Below, piece after piece: positions 36,305 through 48,420 of a stretch of DNA of 64,000 nucleotides; position 1 is the stretch's first letter, and the number at the start of each line of letters is the position of its first letter. The stretch lies in NCBI GenBank assembly GCA_003665825.1, contig QPFY01000007.1:1364001-1428000 (forward strand). The letters run 5' to 3'. The DNA comes from Microbotryum silenes-acaulis (Eukaryota; Basidiomycota; Microbotryomycetes; Microbotryales; Microbotryaceae). The position numbers and the translations under genes are program-made. The notes under the pieces are model-generated. The model saw nothing but the letters and a program-made list of their open reading frames with translations. It made no database searches and was not told the DNA's origin.

Positions 36305-36831
36305 CCGGCGCCGCCCAATGAATGACAGTGGTGGGTGGGGGGGTAGATTTGAACTCGGATGGCCGGAAAAATCTGACTGTTCTATTAGTCACCACAACGC
36401 ATCAAGGGGGCGGATGGAGTGATCATCGCGCATTCTGGGTACTAGCATCTCCTTCGGTACCGAAGTGGACGTTCTCGTTTTGCCGAATTGCTGCACGAAA
36501 AACGAGAGAAGAAACAAAGTGAAAACCTGCTGGGGGTGGGGAGTTGGGCTCGGTCTTCATTTGGCTGGCTTAATCGACCTGCCGATGTAAGGGGATGCCT
36601 TACAGGAATAGCCCCATAATAGCCTCTGAGTAGCTAGAACTGTCGAGTTCTAGTTACGACTTGCTTTTAGCCTAGCGGTCAAGAACGACAGATTGTATTT
36701 TATGCACATCAGAGGCGCATACCTTACAGCCGCTCTGTTTTGAACCCGGGCGGCACCCCACCTCACGGCCTCGTCGCCACGGTTCGCTCCTTTGTCATTT
36801 GCGCCTTCGCATCACCATACGCCCCCCCACC
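36305..36831. other. Promoter region of the DUF7918 gene
   Basis: No gene or repeat seen. The last 100 bases are C/T-rich with CACCATGG at the start codon, consistent with a leader. Confidence 0.4.
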
Positions 36832-38404
36832 ATGGCACCCAAGCCTCCCGTCAAACGTCTGTAAGTGACGCGCGTATCTTATCAAAGCTCGCGCAGCCTA
36901 TTCTTGGCTCATCACTGACGGCGGGAACACGCTGCGGCCTGCTTGGTCTTGCTTCAACATCCGCAGCGAGGCGCCCGGCCTGCCCGGCTTCTTCGCCTGG
37001 GTCGTCGTCGACGGCGTCGATGCACCCATATACGACCCCCACATCGAAGGGAACAAGGCTGTTGGGTACATCGAGTCCAAGGAGAGGAAGCCGTATGCGG
37101 TCAAGTTCCGGGATGAACGGCTCAGCGCGCCGACCGATCTTGATGCGTGGGTTTATATTGATGGTACTAGGTCAGTGAGAGCGTAGGGGAGACATGCAGA
37201 TCGTTTCTTACACAGAGGCTGGGGTGCTGATCCCATTGGAGCACATGTGCGGGATGGAATGCACAGGCAACGCGGCATCCTGGCCAAGAAGGATCACGCA
37301 CGGTACGGCTACCCGTTGGATCATCCGGCCAGAGAAACCACCCTGTCTGGGCGGCTAGCATCCGAGGTATGGGCACGGAGTCGTAATGCTGTGAACCACC
37401 AGTGAAGGATGAAGACTGAGCCAAAGGAGCGTTTGGGGAACGATGCCTTCTCGCGAATCGTGTGTTCCTTCCCAGACAAGCGAACGACCCTTCGTCTTTG
37501 GCAAGATCCGACTCACAGACGACGACAACACCGCGACCAAGGTCGAGGAAACGATCAAGAACGCCGGTACAATTCAAGTCCGAGTCATCCAGAGTCAACA
37601 CCTTGGTCCGACGTTGAGGGACACCGTGTCTTATAACAACAACCCCGACCCACCGGTGCTCCACGAGAAATCGAAAAAGGCTTCGTTGTCGCATACCACC
37701 GCGTGAGTAGTATGGCACTGCCTACCACGCTAGGGATACTCATTGGGGATCCGAGTTATGTTTTGTTCAGATTCGGCTCGACTGTCCCGGTTCGGGAGAA
37801 GCTACACTTTTGCGATACGGTCGCTTTGGGCGACCTCTCGTCCCCGATGGGCTTTATCGAGTTTAGGTATCGAGCACGCAGTGAGTCCGGGGTCGCATGC
37901 TCGATCGTCAGAAACGACTGAAACGCTGATTGGGGGCGACTTCTTGTCTCATAGTTCTGTTGGAGCTCGAAGATCGTATCGAGTACGTTTGACTGACGAT
38001 GGAGAAGCTTCCTTAGAGGGGAACTTTGCTAATTGACGTCGGCTACCCCAATCATTTCTGATTTGTTCAGGTCGAAGAGGTCACGACCGAACGCCAATGG
38101 TGCCCCACGACCAGCAAGCATCATCCAAAACCCGGGGGATCATCTCGAAGTGAGCGACTCGTCCTCCGAATCCGAAGACCTAGCTTCCGCATCATCCGCC
38201 GAATCCGAACCTTCCGAATCTGAGGATGAGGGTCTTACACCAGAGGAGAAAGTGGAAGCGAGGAGGTTGAAGGCCGAATTGGCCAAGTTGAATTCCAAGA
38301 GAAAAAAAAAGAGGAAGATGAAGAAGCAGGGTGGGGCGGATCGGAAACCCAAAATCAAGCGGGAGGTGAAAAGTTTGGGCACGATCGAGTTGGATTCGGA
38401 CTGA
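36832..38404 (+). CDS. DUF7918 domain protein with acidic and lysine-rich tail
   Basis: Seven exons by my reading: 36832-36860, 36967-37170, 37267-37366, 37476-37702, 37771-37880, 37955-37982, 38071-38404; 343 residues. The N-terminal half follows the pattern of the fungal DUF7918 family: GFFAWVVVDGVDAPIYDPH, YIESKERKPYAVKFRDE, AWVYIDGT, then RPFVFGKIRLTDDD, TIQVRV and MGFIEFRYRAR. The tail is Ser/Glu-rich (SDSSSESEDL, EPSESEDEGL), then a basic coiled-coil-like part (LNSKRKKKRKMKKQ) and ends KSLGTIELDSD. The basic run could be a nuclear signal. DUF7918 proteins occur as multigene families in basidiomycetes with no known function. The exon 3 acceptor is a choice: 37216 would add 17 residues. 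The gene converges on the aldose epimerase, about 300 bp apart. Confidence 0.8.
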
Positions 38405-38700
38405 GTAGGCGGGGATGGGGTTGAAGAAGGGGATGAAGGTGACAGGAGATTATCAGAGATCATCAATGCGCTTGGTTAGCTGTTATGTATGTGGGTTTTA
38501 TTCCTTTTGCATTGCAGTCGTGGGAACATCTTGATTGACGCCGAGAGGCGGAGACTTGATGATTGGGGACCGGGCAGGTTGCAAGCTTCTTGCGCCGACG
38601 TTTCTTCACGGGTGTGTGGTATATTACAACATCTGGAGTGTAGAGGCTACACGTGCTCTCTCATTCTGCTGGTATCGTTGCACCTCGCAATGGATCCGGC

Positions 38701-41156
38701 CTAAACGGTCGAAAACGAGTACTCGCTCCACCAATCGTAGGCCCTCGTCGGTGTGTAAATCTATAAATCATCCGTAAAGTTCACGTCAGTCTACGATGGC
38801 ATCGATAGCAAAAACCCGCAATGAGCCCAACGTACCTGATCCTCCCCCCATTCCGGCTCCCGAATCGCCCCTATCCTCCCCTGCTGCTCCAAGACGACGC
38901 ACGAATGCTTCTCGTAAAAGCCGGCGTCGGGTCCACCGTGCGAATGCTTGCGAGGCGTCGAGCTTTGGTGGTTGCACGTGTAGACTTGGACTGCGGGCTG
39001 ATTTGTGCGGACTGATAGCCTGTGAGTTCGTGATGTAGACGGGAAAGAAGAAGTAAGCTCATGCTAGGCTGATAAAACGCAGTGCGTCCAATGGGTCACT
39101 CACCTGATACCCGAATCGGGACTGATCAACTCCATCACCGGCTCCCTCGGCGCGCGCTGGTCGTAGATGAAGCATGTGTCGTAACCTGTGCAACCACCGC
39201 CACAAAGGCCGTCGATCCGACTGAAGCGGGAACCGATTGTCCGCGCTTTCCGGAAGTCGAGTGGCGAGGCGTTCGAGGCGATACGGGTGATGGGTCCGGA
39301 GGGGACCTGCAGGGTTGAAGGAATTGAGAGGTTAGAAGAGCACGGAGTGGACACACATTTGCTATTCGACGTACCAGGATCTCATCGGTTGATACATAGC
39401 TCGAACTCTTGATCTTCAAGACATGATCCAGCGCGCCCTTGTTCGTCGTCTTATCGACCGCTCCGGAGGTATCGTAGCCATAGCCATCGAGATTCCAGTA
39501 GACGTGGGACGACATCATCATCGGCGTTGCTTTGCCCGCCTTGACTTGACCAGATAGTCTAGTTGTCCATACCGCATCTGGACCAAGCGTGTACGAAGCG
39601 AGAACATGGACTGTTCCGGGAAAGCCTGTACATGTGTCTAACATCATCAGCTTCTATGTTCGGCGGAAAGCTCGGCGGGAGGCACTCACCTTCAGCTCCT
39701 CGGTCCCTCAGCCCAAACGTGATCCGATCGGCCTCATGCTTAATCAAGGACCATCCAGCCCTCGAGTAACCCCATTTCCCACCATGAAGTGCTGCTTTCC
39801 CTTCTTGCTCGTTCGCAGCGACTTTATAAACTGTCGTCCCGGGTGGGAGCGGCTCATCAAGGTGTCGAAGAGGTGGAATGGAGAACGTGGCTGAGAATCG
39901 GAAAGGGTCGGCCAGTAGGCGTCAGCAAAGGATCACCGGTGGAGCATCGCTTCCAAAGAGCAATTCCAAAAATACGTACCGTTCTTTATCCGATTCGCAT
40001 ACCGGCCCACGACAGCTCCATAGTAGGCGTATTCCGGATCTGTGAGGTACTTCCTCCGGCCGTCATCTGCTCGCTCGAAACAAGGCAAGTGCATACAGGG
40101 TTCGTTTGCGCGGGGGAGACCGTGGGAACGGGAGCGCCGGCGACGCCGAGTCAGCGGTCCGCGGCGTGATATCACAGACGCCGAAAGGGGCGCGAAAGAC
40201 CCTCGTGTGAGCCCGAAAAGGTGTTTTTTTACCTACATCCTAGTACGACGTCCCGGAAATGACCGTTCTTGTCCTTGATGTAAAAGTTGGTCAGGGTCGC
40301 ACCGAGCCCTGCGAAGAATATAAATAGAGGGAAACGGAGGATAAGTTCCCGGCCGACTCTCAAGGATAACATCGTCAAATTGCAAGGTTTGGTTTCAGGT
40401 CCCGCTCGAGATTGCCGAAGCGCCTTCGTCGTTCGCCGGGGTCCGTCGAGGAGCTTTCATGCGGATTTTGAAGAGCGGCTGCTTACCGATGAAGGTCGCA
40501 ATCGCACTGCCGTCGGGGGCGGAGATGTTGTAGTCCTGGAAGACGTCAATGTTGCTCCCATTCCTGTAGTTGCCCTGACTGTCGCTGAGGCCGTTCCACA
40601 GAGATGCGACTGAACTGCTGAGGAAGAACAGGCTCACGGAGCACGTGACGAGCACGATCACGAGTGGGTGCCGTACGACAGCCCCGGTGGTCGCCGACAG
40701 ACTGGGAGGTGCGACGGGTATCAACGGCGGCCCATCGTCTATCCTCGTGTAGTGGTGCCTGCCGATAAAACCGAACACGGAACGTTGCGCGACGTGGCTA
40801 GAGCGTCTTGCTCCCCCTCCTGCACTTGCCGGGCTTGCCGGCACAGAGTTCCCCGGCGACATGGACAGATAGCTCCCCGGCGAGGTGTCGGCTCGGGGCG
40901 AGCTGAACGACGAACGGTGTGCAGCGACGTGTTGTAAGGGACTGCTGGTCGAGGCGTGTGGGTGGGTTCGGCTTGCGAGCGGAGAGAGGTGGTCGACGGG
41001 CGCCAGGGCGTGCTGGCTCATCACTAGGGCCACTTCGGACTCGGGCGTTCGCGAGGCCTCTTCCGCCGCTGCTACATGTCGGCTCGTCGAGCTCGGCGAA
41101 ACATACGAGGGCCACATTGATCCCGCTGAAGTCGTCGGCGCTGTCACAACGGTCAT
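38701..41156 (-). CDS. Membrane-anchored aldose 1-epimerase (galactose mutarotase family)
   Basis: Interconverts alpha and beta anomers of aldoses such as glucose and galactose. Exons on the minus strand: 41156-40487, 40308-40237, 40066-39980, 39890-39690, 39625-39375, 39306-39104, 39019-38836, 38760-38701; all phases agree and give 575 residues. The fold is traced by LGATLTNFYIKDKNGHFRDV, YYGAVVGRYANRIKNG, AALHGGKWGY (catalytic-site HGG near 315), SSHVYWNLDGYGYDTSGAVD (near 385), TGYDTCFIYD, LSVRTNQPAVQVYTC and KHSCVVLEQQG (the probable catalytic Glu near 539). The N-terminal 215 residues are an extra Ser/Ala/Pro-rich region with one hydrophobic segment HPLVIVLVTCSVSLFFLSSS (about 163-182). 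This predicts a type II membrane protein with the enzyme outside the cytosol, where it could act on wall-derived or secreted sugars; that localisation is inference. Confidence 0.92.
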
Positions 41157-41740
41157 ACCTTAGCTGGGCGATGATCGGAGAAGACCCTTGGGATGCTGTG
41201 ATGAAAGGAGTGACAGCAAGGTGCTCGATGGAGGCGTTCGGGCGAGAGAAAAGAGCCTCCGAGGTAAAAAAATCTCTACGGCTGCAGTCCCCCAGTCGGC
41301 TTTGCACTACGGTGACCAAGAGAAGGCCCGCCGAGAGGAAAGGGTGCTCGAGGGAATAGCTGGCTTTTTTTAACGCTTACTCGTGATCAGGTCTCGCGAC
41401 CATTCTTAATCTCTGCGTCGTCTGCGTCCGGTACCCTAAATCCTCGGAGTTCCTTGATCCGGAATAGGCTCGGAGCTGGAAGCTTGATTGCCACCTCTCG
41501 GCCGGGCTCTCCCGCGCTCCGCCACGATGACCGGGAGCTGGGGGGGACGTTCAATTTGCGACAGCGCTGCGCTGAGCTCGAGACGGGACCCAATTTTTCA
41601 GCGCGACCTGGTCTAAAAATTCGTTTTACCTCCGAGCAAAGGAGAGGGCTCCAGATCCGCGTGTGTGTGGTGCAGATGAGCATGTGGCGGTACCTAGCTG
41701 ATGTGCAAGGCTGTTGCTTTTTCGGGCAATGTCTCAGGTG
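41157..41740. other. Upstream region of the aldose epimerase gene
   Basis: Nothing recognisable; the frames at 41387-41741 have no domain character. It probably contains the epimerase promoter. Confidence 0.4.
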
Positions 41741-41859
41741 AGGATCACCGGCGCGATGTTACTTGGCTTTCAGTTGGAGAGTTCAGCATGGCCTCCTATT
41801 GCCCACCTCGATCGTGCATCGACAGTTGACCTGGCTGCGAACCGGCGTGCGGCCACCTC

Positions 41860-42360
41860 AAAAGGGGCTACTGAGTCGCGAGCATCTCGGACTGATGGCA
41901 GATGGGCTTCGGCGAGCTCGCAGGTGTGCTCTCGATCCTGATCGACTTCGACGTCTCCTCGGCGAGGTTCTTCCCCTTGCTTCGTTACAAGTGCTTATAA
42001 CCCATATCGGTGTTAACATCAGTCTTTGGTACGTGGGCGGGGCGCACGGTCCAGTTCGAGGAGAGGGAACCGATCGCGCTTTTGCCCGCTCCACGGCCGT
42101 TTGACCTTTTCCTAGAGTACGTCCGTGTTTCACGTTACACGATTGAGGCATAGCGGTGCTCAGACGACTTTTTCTGAATATCCCTTCTTGTTCAACAGGA
42201 GATATACAGCTTGAGCACTGCAAAGGCCGAGATCGACAGATTCGACATGCTGGAACGGACGACCAAAGCACTTGACGTCTGCGCACTCCCGCCGCCTCCG
42301 CCGGAGTATCTCACCATGTTCGAACTCGCCAAAACATGTCCGAGTCTAATGTAGGTCGAA
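41860..42360 (+). pseudogene. FunK1-type (family A) relic, plus strand
   Basis: Translation in shifting frames gives SISD-stop-WQMGFGELAGVLSIL, DFDVSSARFFPLLRYKCL, GRTVQFEEREPIALL and TTKALDVCALPPPP. These align in order with the intact copies (ATISDCWQRGFGELAAVLS, LDLDVYSAGFPSFLRYKCL, GRSVQFEEEEPIALLSG, ITKALDDRTLPP). The TGA at 41893-41895 replaces the Cys codon of DCW. Several further frame changes show it is dead. Confidence 0.75.
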
Positions 42361-42891
42361 GGAAGTCGTCTTCCTCCACTGTCTCCAAGCCAGAAGAACC
42401 TGGCCAGCCGTCGGGAAGATCTTGCCCCGAAGTGACTCGATTGAATCGATCGATATACGCTCAAGCTGCTCCTGCTCCTGCTGCGCAACTCGATACCCCT
42501 GCCCGCGCCTCTCGTGAGTTTCGCGCTACCTCTCGAGCCAAAGGCGTCAGTACCGGCAACGCAAACTCTGCAAGTCTTTGACCAACTCTTCTCCCTATCA
42601 TAAATTGTGACTAAAGACGGTTTTCAGGATCGTGGTCTGGGTGTGGGTAACAGACAGCACCACCAAGGGCAGCTCGACTGGAGGGCTGGGACTGCACCTC
42701 CTCCTTCGGGCATTGTCGTTGCGGAGGATTGCAAGAAGCTTCTCTCGTCCCGAGCGCTATAAACGTTCCTGCCATCGACCACCCTTCCGAAGCATGTCTT
42801 GTATGAAGAAGTGAACGGATTTTGTGTCGCGCCGTGTAGTCTCGCGTATTGGTGCTGAAGGAGTGGGAAGCGCCGCGCCTCCTACGGAGCG

Positions 42892-43050
42892 ACGTGATGC
42901 GCCACCTTGAGGAAGCAGTAGATGGTCGACTCGAGTGCGTGCATGAGCTCGTAGGTCTGACTTTGGGGGAATGACGGGCTATGTTTCCATGCGAGCCAAT
43001 CCATAAGGGCCGAATCGGCCGATCGTTCCAGATATCCCACCGACTCGGAG
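42892..43050 (-). pseudogene. FunK1-type (family A) relic, minus strand
   Basis: An open stretch ends at a TAG (42892-42894). It reads VGYLERSADSALMDWLAWKH and YELMHALESTIYCFLKVAHH, matching SGYLKGSPESAPLHWLESNS and PAHALESTIYCLLVVLAHRI of the 56-kb copy. Only this C-terminal lobe piece is kept, in the opposite orientation to the 41.9-kb relic. Confidence 0.7.
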
Positions 43051-43569
43051 ACTTGGTGGACGCTGCGACAAAGGATGGCCCCTGTAGCTATGAAGTGCTA
43101 AAGGGTTTTAAAACTTATCGGCAGGGGCCCACGCAAAGTTCCACTCTTGTTGGCAACGCTCTCGCTGTGGAAGGATAATGCTGACGCGCAGTAGATGCTT
43201 GAGTTTTGTTCACTAGTCTGATACTATATGGACCGAGTGATTAGCGTTTTGAGGCAACTGCCAGGTGATTTTTCTACCCTCAGCCACTTGTTCCTCGAGA
43301 TTATCGATCTTGCTTTATCTCCCAGGTTATGCAGTGGATCGTCCGGATCTCTCCGTGTGCAGAGGCAATCAGGCAAAAATAGCAACGATTTGCAATGCTG
43401 AGAAGTGAAACGGGTTCGACGCGCTGAAAGTCAATTTTAGTTGCTTGTTCGCGACGTGGTGCCTCAGTCGAGCTCAGCTCTCGCGCGCGCTCTCGTCCAC
43501 ACGTCAACGCTGTTTCGCTCAGCCCCTCGAAACTATCCACTTCAAAAAGAGCGAGAGCTACTGCTCGTC
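43051..43569. other. Upstream region of CAND1
   Basis: No gene or repeat seen. It should hold the CAND1 promoter and leader. Confidence 0.4.
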
Positions 43570-46500
43570 ATGTCAGGTGAGTCTTTGCTTGTAACCTAAT
43601 GCTCGTGCGCCGGCGTCTGTAGCAGTGAATCGTTCCGCTCGCCTCCACTCGAGTCGATGCGATGACGCTGCTGATACGACCCCTGCTCTCACGTTGTGCC
43701 GCTTTCAATCCTCTACACAGCCAAGAACAGCTATGCCGTTCAGGGTCTGGTCACCAAGGTGCGTGGCGGGGCAAAGGATGGCGACCGAGACGGGCTAATG
43801 GGACGCTGACTGGCATGTGTGCTCCACCTGATCTGCCTCCCTATCTTTGGCTGCACAGATGCGTAACCCAGATGCTGATCTAAGGTTAGTGACGCGTCAA
43901 AGTGTCTGGTATTATCATCGACGAGCTTGCCAATGAGTGTTGCTGTCGCTGTCGCAGGTTCATGGCGCTGAACGATCTGATTTCGGAGATCAACCGGTCG
44001 CGTGACACCTTTGGCCTCGACGACCAGACGGAGCATTCGACCGTGGAACAGATCCTCACCCTCATGAACGATCTCAATGGAGAAGTCAAGAATCTGGCCG
44101 TCAAGGCGTGAGTCGAGCGTAGCGCTGCGTGTGTTGTGTGCCCTCTCCGCGAAGAGTAGCAGCTCGACTGACATCTGACATCGTGCGCACACGCTTCACC
44201 CGCTCTGACCAGACTTGCTGCTTTGTGCGGTCGAGTATCCGATGCGAGGGTGCAGATCATCATCACCCGCTTGACCGACTTTGCCGCGAGCAAGGATGAG
44301 GGCGTGCGTGATATCGCCAGCCTGGGTAGGTCGCCTCCTGCAACGCGAGTGCGGAGCTGCAGAATCTCCTCGACTGACCTTGACTTGTACTACCTCTGAC
44401 AGGCCTCAAGACGGTCGTTGCATCAGTCGTACCCGGAACACCGCTTGCGACAACATGCTGCTCCAAACTGGCTCCCAAGGTCATCGCCCAGCTCGAGAAC
44501 GTGAGTCGAACGCCCCCACATTTGGAGCTCCACATAGAGTTGACTGAGCTCACATGACAATCTCGTTTGTCGAAACTTTTTCAGACGGCTTCCTCATCCG
44601 AATTGCTCCTTGACTCTCTTGAGCTCTTGTCCGACATCCTTTCCCGTTTCGAGTCCAGTGTTCGCAACCTGCCCCACGTCCAAAACGCTTCACTCAAGGC
44701 GACCGTGCCGCTGCTCAAGCATTCACGACCCGCGCTGCGAAAGCGAGCCGTTGCGACCCTGTCGACGCTCGTGTCGACGACCACCGATTCCATAGTGTTT
44801 GATAGCCTCGTCAATTCGACCATCACCAAGGCACTGCACACGTCCGAAACCGAATCGCTCAAGACGTCGGTCCTACTCGTCGGTTCGCTCGCCCGCGCCG
44901 CACCGAGCAAGATGGGCAAGAAAGCCTCGAACCTCGTTCCCCTCGTCCTGGCTACGCTCGACCACGACGACGACGATCTGCGCGAAAGCGCTCTGCAGAG
45001 TCTCGAGTTGCTTGTGCTAAAGTGCCCCACCGAAATCGCTTCCCATTTCTCGGCCATTGTCGATGCTGGTACTCGATGGCTCAAACACGACCCCAACTAC
45101 TCGGCCGGGGATGACGAAGATGACGATGTCGAGATGGGCGCTGCCTCCGATGACGGTGAAGAGGACGAAGACGATGAGGACTTTGGCGACGAGCAAGTAC
45201 CGGAGACTACTCTAGGTAGCTGGCCTGAGAACTGACCTATATCCGTCCGCTGTTCGTGCAGATACTCTGACGACGACGACACCTCGTGGAAAGTTCGCCG
45301 ATCAGCGACTAAACTTCTCACGGCTTGCATCCAGACTCGCGCCGATCTGCTCTCGTCGTTCTACCACACCATCTCGCCTGCCCTCATTGCTCGGTTCAGT
45401 GAACGCGAAGAAACCGTCAAGGTCGAGGTGTGGGGAACGTACACAGCTTTGCTGGCTCACACCAAAGTCTGGGGTCGGGCTTCCGGTCCTTCGAGCTTCT
45501 CGAGTGGCGCCATGAGCCCGATGGGCCGACTGAAACGCAAGAGGAGCTCGGACCAGATGGACACCGAAGAAGGTCCGATTGCCCAGCTGAGTTTTCAGAC
45601 GCCGATCATCGCCAAGTCCATCATCAAGCAATTGAACTCCAAGTCGCTGCCGATTCGCCAGGCTGGCTTCGCCTTGCTCCACGAGCTCATCGCCGTTCTC
45701 GACGGAGGCGTCGAGTCGCAGATCACACAGCTCGTGGCACGCGTGGAGGCCGCGCTCAAAACGTCCGACAGTGGATTGTCGGGCGCGGCGACGCAGCTCA
45801 AGATTGAAGTGCTCTCCTTTCTCGCGCTCTTCTACCGGACACATCCCGCCAAGTCATTCAGTGACGAGCTGTCGAAGCTGGTCCCTTTGCACGTCGCGAC
45901 GATTCAGGACAAGTTCAACAAGATCGCTGCCGAGGCTTTCGTTGCGTCGACGGCGCTCGTCAAGGTTCTCCGTCCGATACCCTCTTCCGCGCCCGTGCCC
46001 GCCTCGGTCGCACCCGATCTCACTGCCATCTACGACGCGACCATGAAGCGACTTGCCAGCCCCGATGCCGACGAAGAGGTCAAAGCTAAAGGGATCGTGT
46101 GCCTCGGCGCCTTGCTGTACCATGCTGGTGACCTCCTCTCGAACGACTTTGACACGTCGCTCGACTTTCTCCGAGCTCGCTTGCAGAATGAGGTGTCCCG
46201 CCTCGTTGCCGTCAAGGTTATCGGTGAGGTCGCCGAATCTCCGGTGTGCAAGGGTGACAAGTTTGATACCTGGATCAACGAGTGCCTCGTCGACATTTCG
46301 ATGCTTCTGCGCAAGATTCACCGACCGCTCAAGGTCGCATCGTTCCAAAGCCTCGTGGTGTTGCTTAGACGAGCGAGTGCTCCGGGCAACCCGCTCCCCA
46401 GCGAGACGTCTTCGGCTGTGCTCACCGAGCTGCAGCCGCTCGTCAACGACACCGACATCAACCTCCTCCCTCTCACCCTTCAAACGCTCGCCGCTCTTTT

Positions 46501-48155
46501 GGTCACAGATCCGGTCGCTGTTCTAAATGATGTCGAGGCCTCGGTTCTACCTCGCTTGATTGAGCTCGTGCAATCGCCTCTTCTGCAGCACGGCCCCGCT
46601 CTCGATGCATTGCTTGAGGTATTCGAAGCGTACGTTCGCGCAGGTGCCGACCCTCTGCCACTGGTGCAGACGATCAGCAAGGCCGCGATCGAGGCTCCCA
46701 CTAAGCCTTCAACATCCGGCGAGGCGAGTAACAGTGGCTCGACGCTCTCCACTGCGAGTCGTAGCATCGGTATCGTCGTTCGTGAGGTGCCTTCAATCGC
46801 TTCGGGGCTCATTGCTCAGTACAGCGACGTCATCGCTTCGCCCCAATCGTCAACCCCAGCCCAAGTGCTGGCTTTGCTCTCGCTTGGTGAGATTGGCCGA
46901 TCCGTTGATCTGGAAGCTAGTAGGGCTGAAGTGTTCCCCAACGTCGTCAAGCACTTTGGGAATGCTTCGGAGGAAGTTCGTCGCGCAGCTGCTTATGCGG
47001 CCGGAAATATCGCTGTTGGCAACACGACCATTTATCTTCCCGCACTGCTTGAGGCGATCGAGTCGGGCGACAAGAAGCGCTACCTCGCCTTGCAGTCGTT
47101 AAAGGAGGTCATTGTTCACTCTTCGCCCGAAGCACTGGCTTCGATCTCGGATGCGCTGTGGACCCCCTTGTTTGACAACTCGGCCTCGTCCGACGAAGGC
47201 GCTCGCAACGTCGGGGCCGACTGCCTCGGCAAGCTCACCGTCATGAACCCGGCCAAGTGCTTGCCGCAGTTGCAATCGCGCCTCAACGCCGAGTCCAAGG
47301 ACACGCGCGCAACCGTCATTGCTGCAATTCGCTTCACCTTTACGAACGAATCAAGCTCGTACGACTTGTTGCTCGCGCCTCTCATTGTCGACTTCTTCAA
47401 GTTGATCCATGATCCCGATCTCGGTGTTCGACGATTGGCGCTCTCGTCGCTCTCATCTGCGGCGCACAACAAGCCTCATCTCGTTCGTGAACACCTTTCG
47501 ACCTTGCTACCGGAGCTGTACCAGCAGACCGTCGTGAACGAGGCTCTGATCCGTATCGTCGAAATGGGCCCGTTCAAGCACAAGGTCGACGACGGCTTGG
47601 ATCTCCGCAAGACCGCGTACGAATGCATGCACACTTTGCTCGACGAGTGCATTAAGGACGCCGATCTGCACGAGTACCTCGGTCATGTCGTACGGGGTTT
47701 GACCGACGAGGAAGACGTTAAAAAGTTGTGCTACCTCATGTTGGTCAAGTTGGCGATGGTCGCGCCGACTGCGGTGGCTCAGCGTAAGTTCCATGTGCCA
47801 AATCTCGTTTTCCAGGCGTTACATTCAAACTAACGGAAATCTTTTGTGTGCTGGATCAGGCCTCGACGAATGCGTGCCCGCGTTTAAGGCGACGCTCGAC
47901 ATGGTCCTCAAAGACTCGGCCGTCAAGCAAGAGACTGAACGTCTGGCCGAACTGCAAAAATCAACCTTGCGCTGCATTGCTGCATTGCACCGAAGGATCA
48001 CCCTCGGCACTACGACGAACGCCAGTGGTGGCGCCACTGCGAGTAGTGCGGGTGTTACGGGCGCGGCACCCAAGTTTGCGCAGTTCGTGGAGGGCGAGGT
48101 CTTGGCGGGCAAGCACGCGAGCGAGTTCAAGCAGTTGTTGTCTGGGGCTGAATGA
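43570..48155 (+). CDS. CAND1: Cullin-associated NEDD8-dissociated protein 1 (CAND1/TIP120)
   Basis: HEAT-repeat exchange factor that binds un-neddylated cullins and swaps substrate receptors of SCF-type ubiquitin ligases. Exons: 43570-43576, 43721-43758, 43859-43884, 43958-44107, 44213-44325, 44403-44500, 44585-45192, 45262-47783, 47860-48155; product 1285 residues, close to human CAND1 (1230). Diagnostic sequences: KMRNPDADLRFMALNDLI near the N terminus, an acidic loop then EYSDDDDTSWKVRR (about 347-360), VKVEVWGTYTALLAHT, PIIAKSIIKQLNSKSLPIRQ and the C-terminal TIP120 part MGPFKHKVDDGLDLRKTAYE. The intron at 45193-45261 begins with GCAAGT, not GT; only this GC-AG splice restores the conserved EYSDDDD frame. 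The first exon encodes just two codons plus one base. The gene is tail to tail with VID30, 265 bp apart. Confidence 0.94.
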
Positions 48156-48420
48156 TCTCTTTTTTCTTTCATTGTCTCGGTTCATGAAATATGCAATTTA
48201 AACGAATCGTCGCAGTAATTACTTCCCATAGTTTGGGCAAAGAATGGGCGTGTTCCGACCATCCAGAGCATTCATCGACAAAGCTTCATAATATCGAGCG
48301 AACAACAAATATCCTTTACAACAACCAATTGTGTTCGGAGATCAACAGTCAACGCACATAGGAAAGCAATCTGATCCCACGTATATAAATTCGATCGAAT
48401 CCTCGCCGCGCCGGGAGGCG

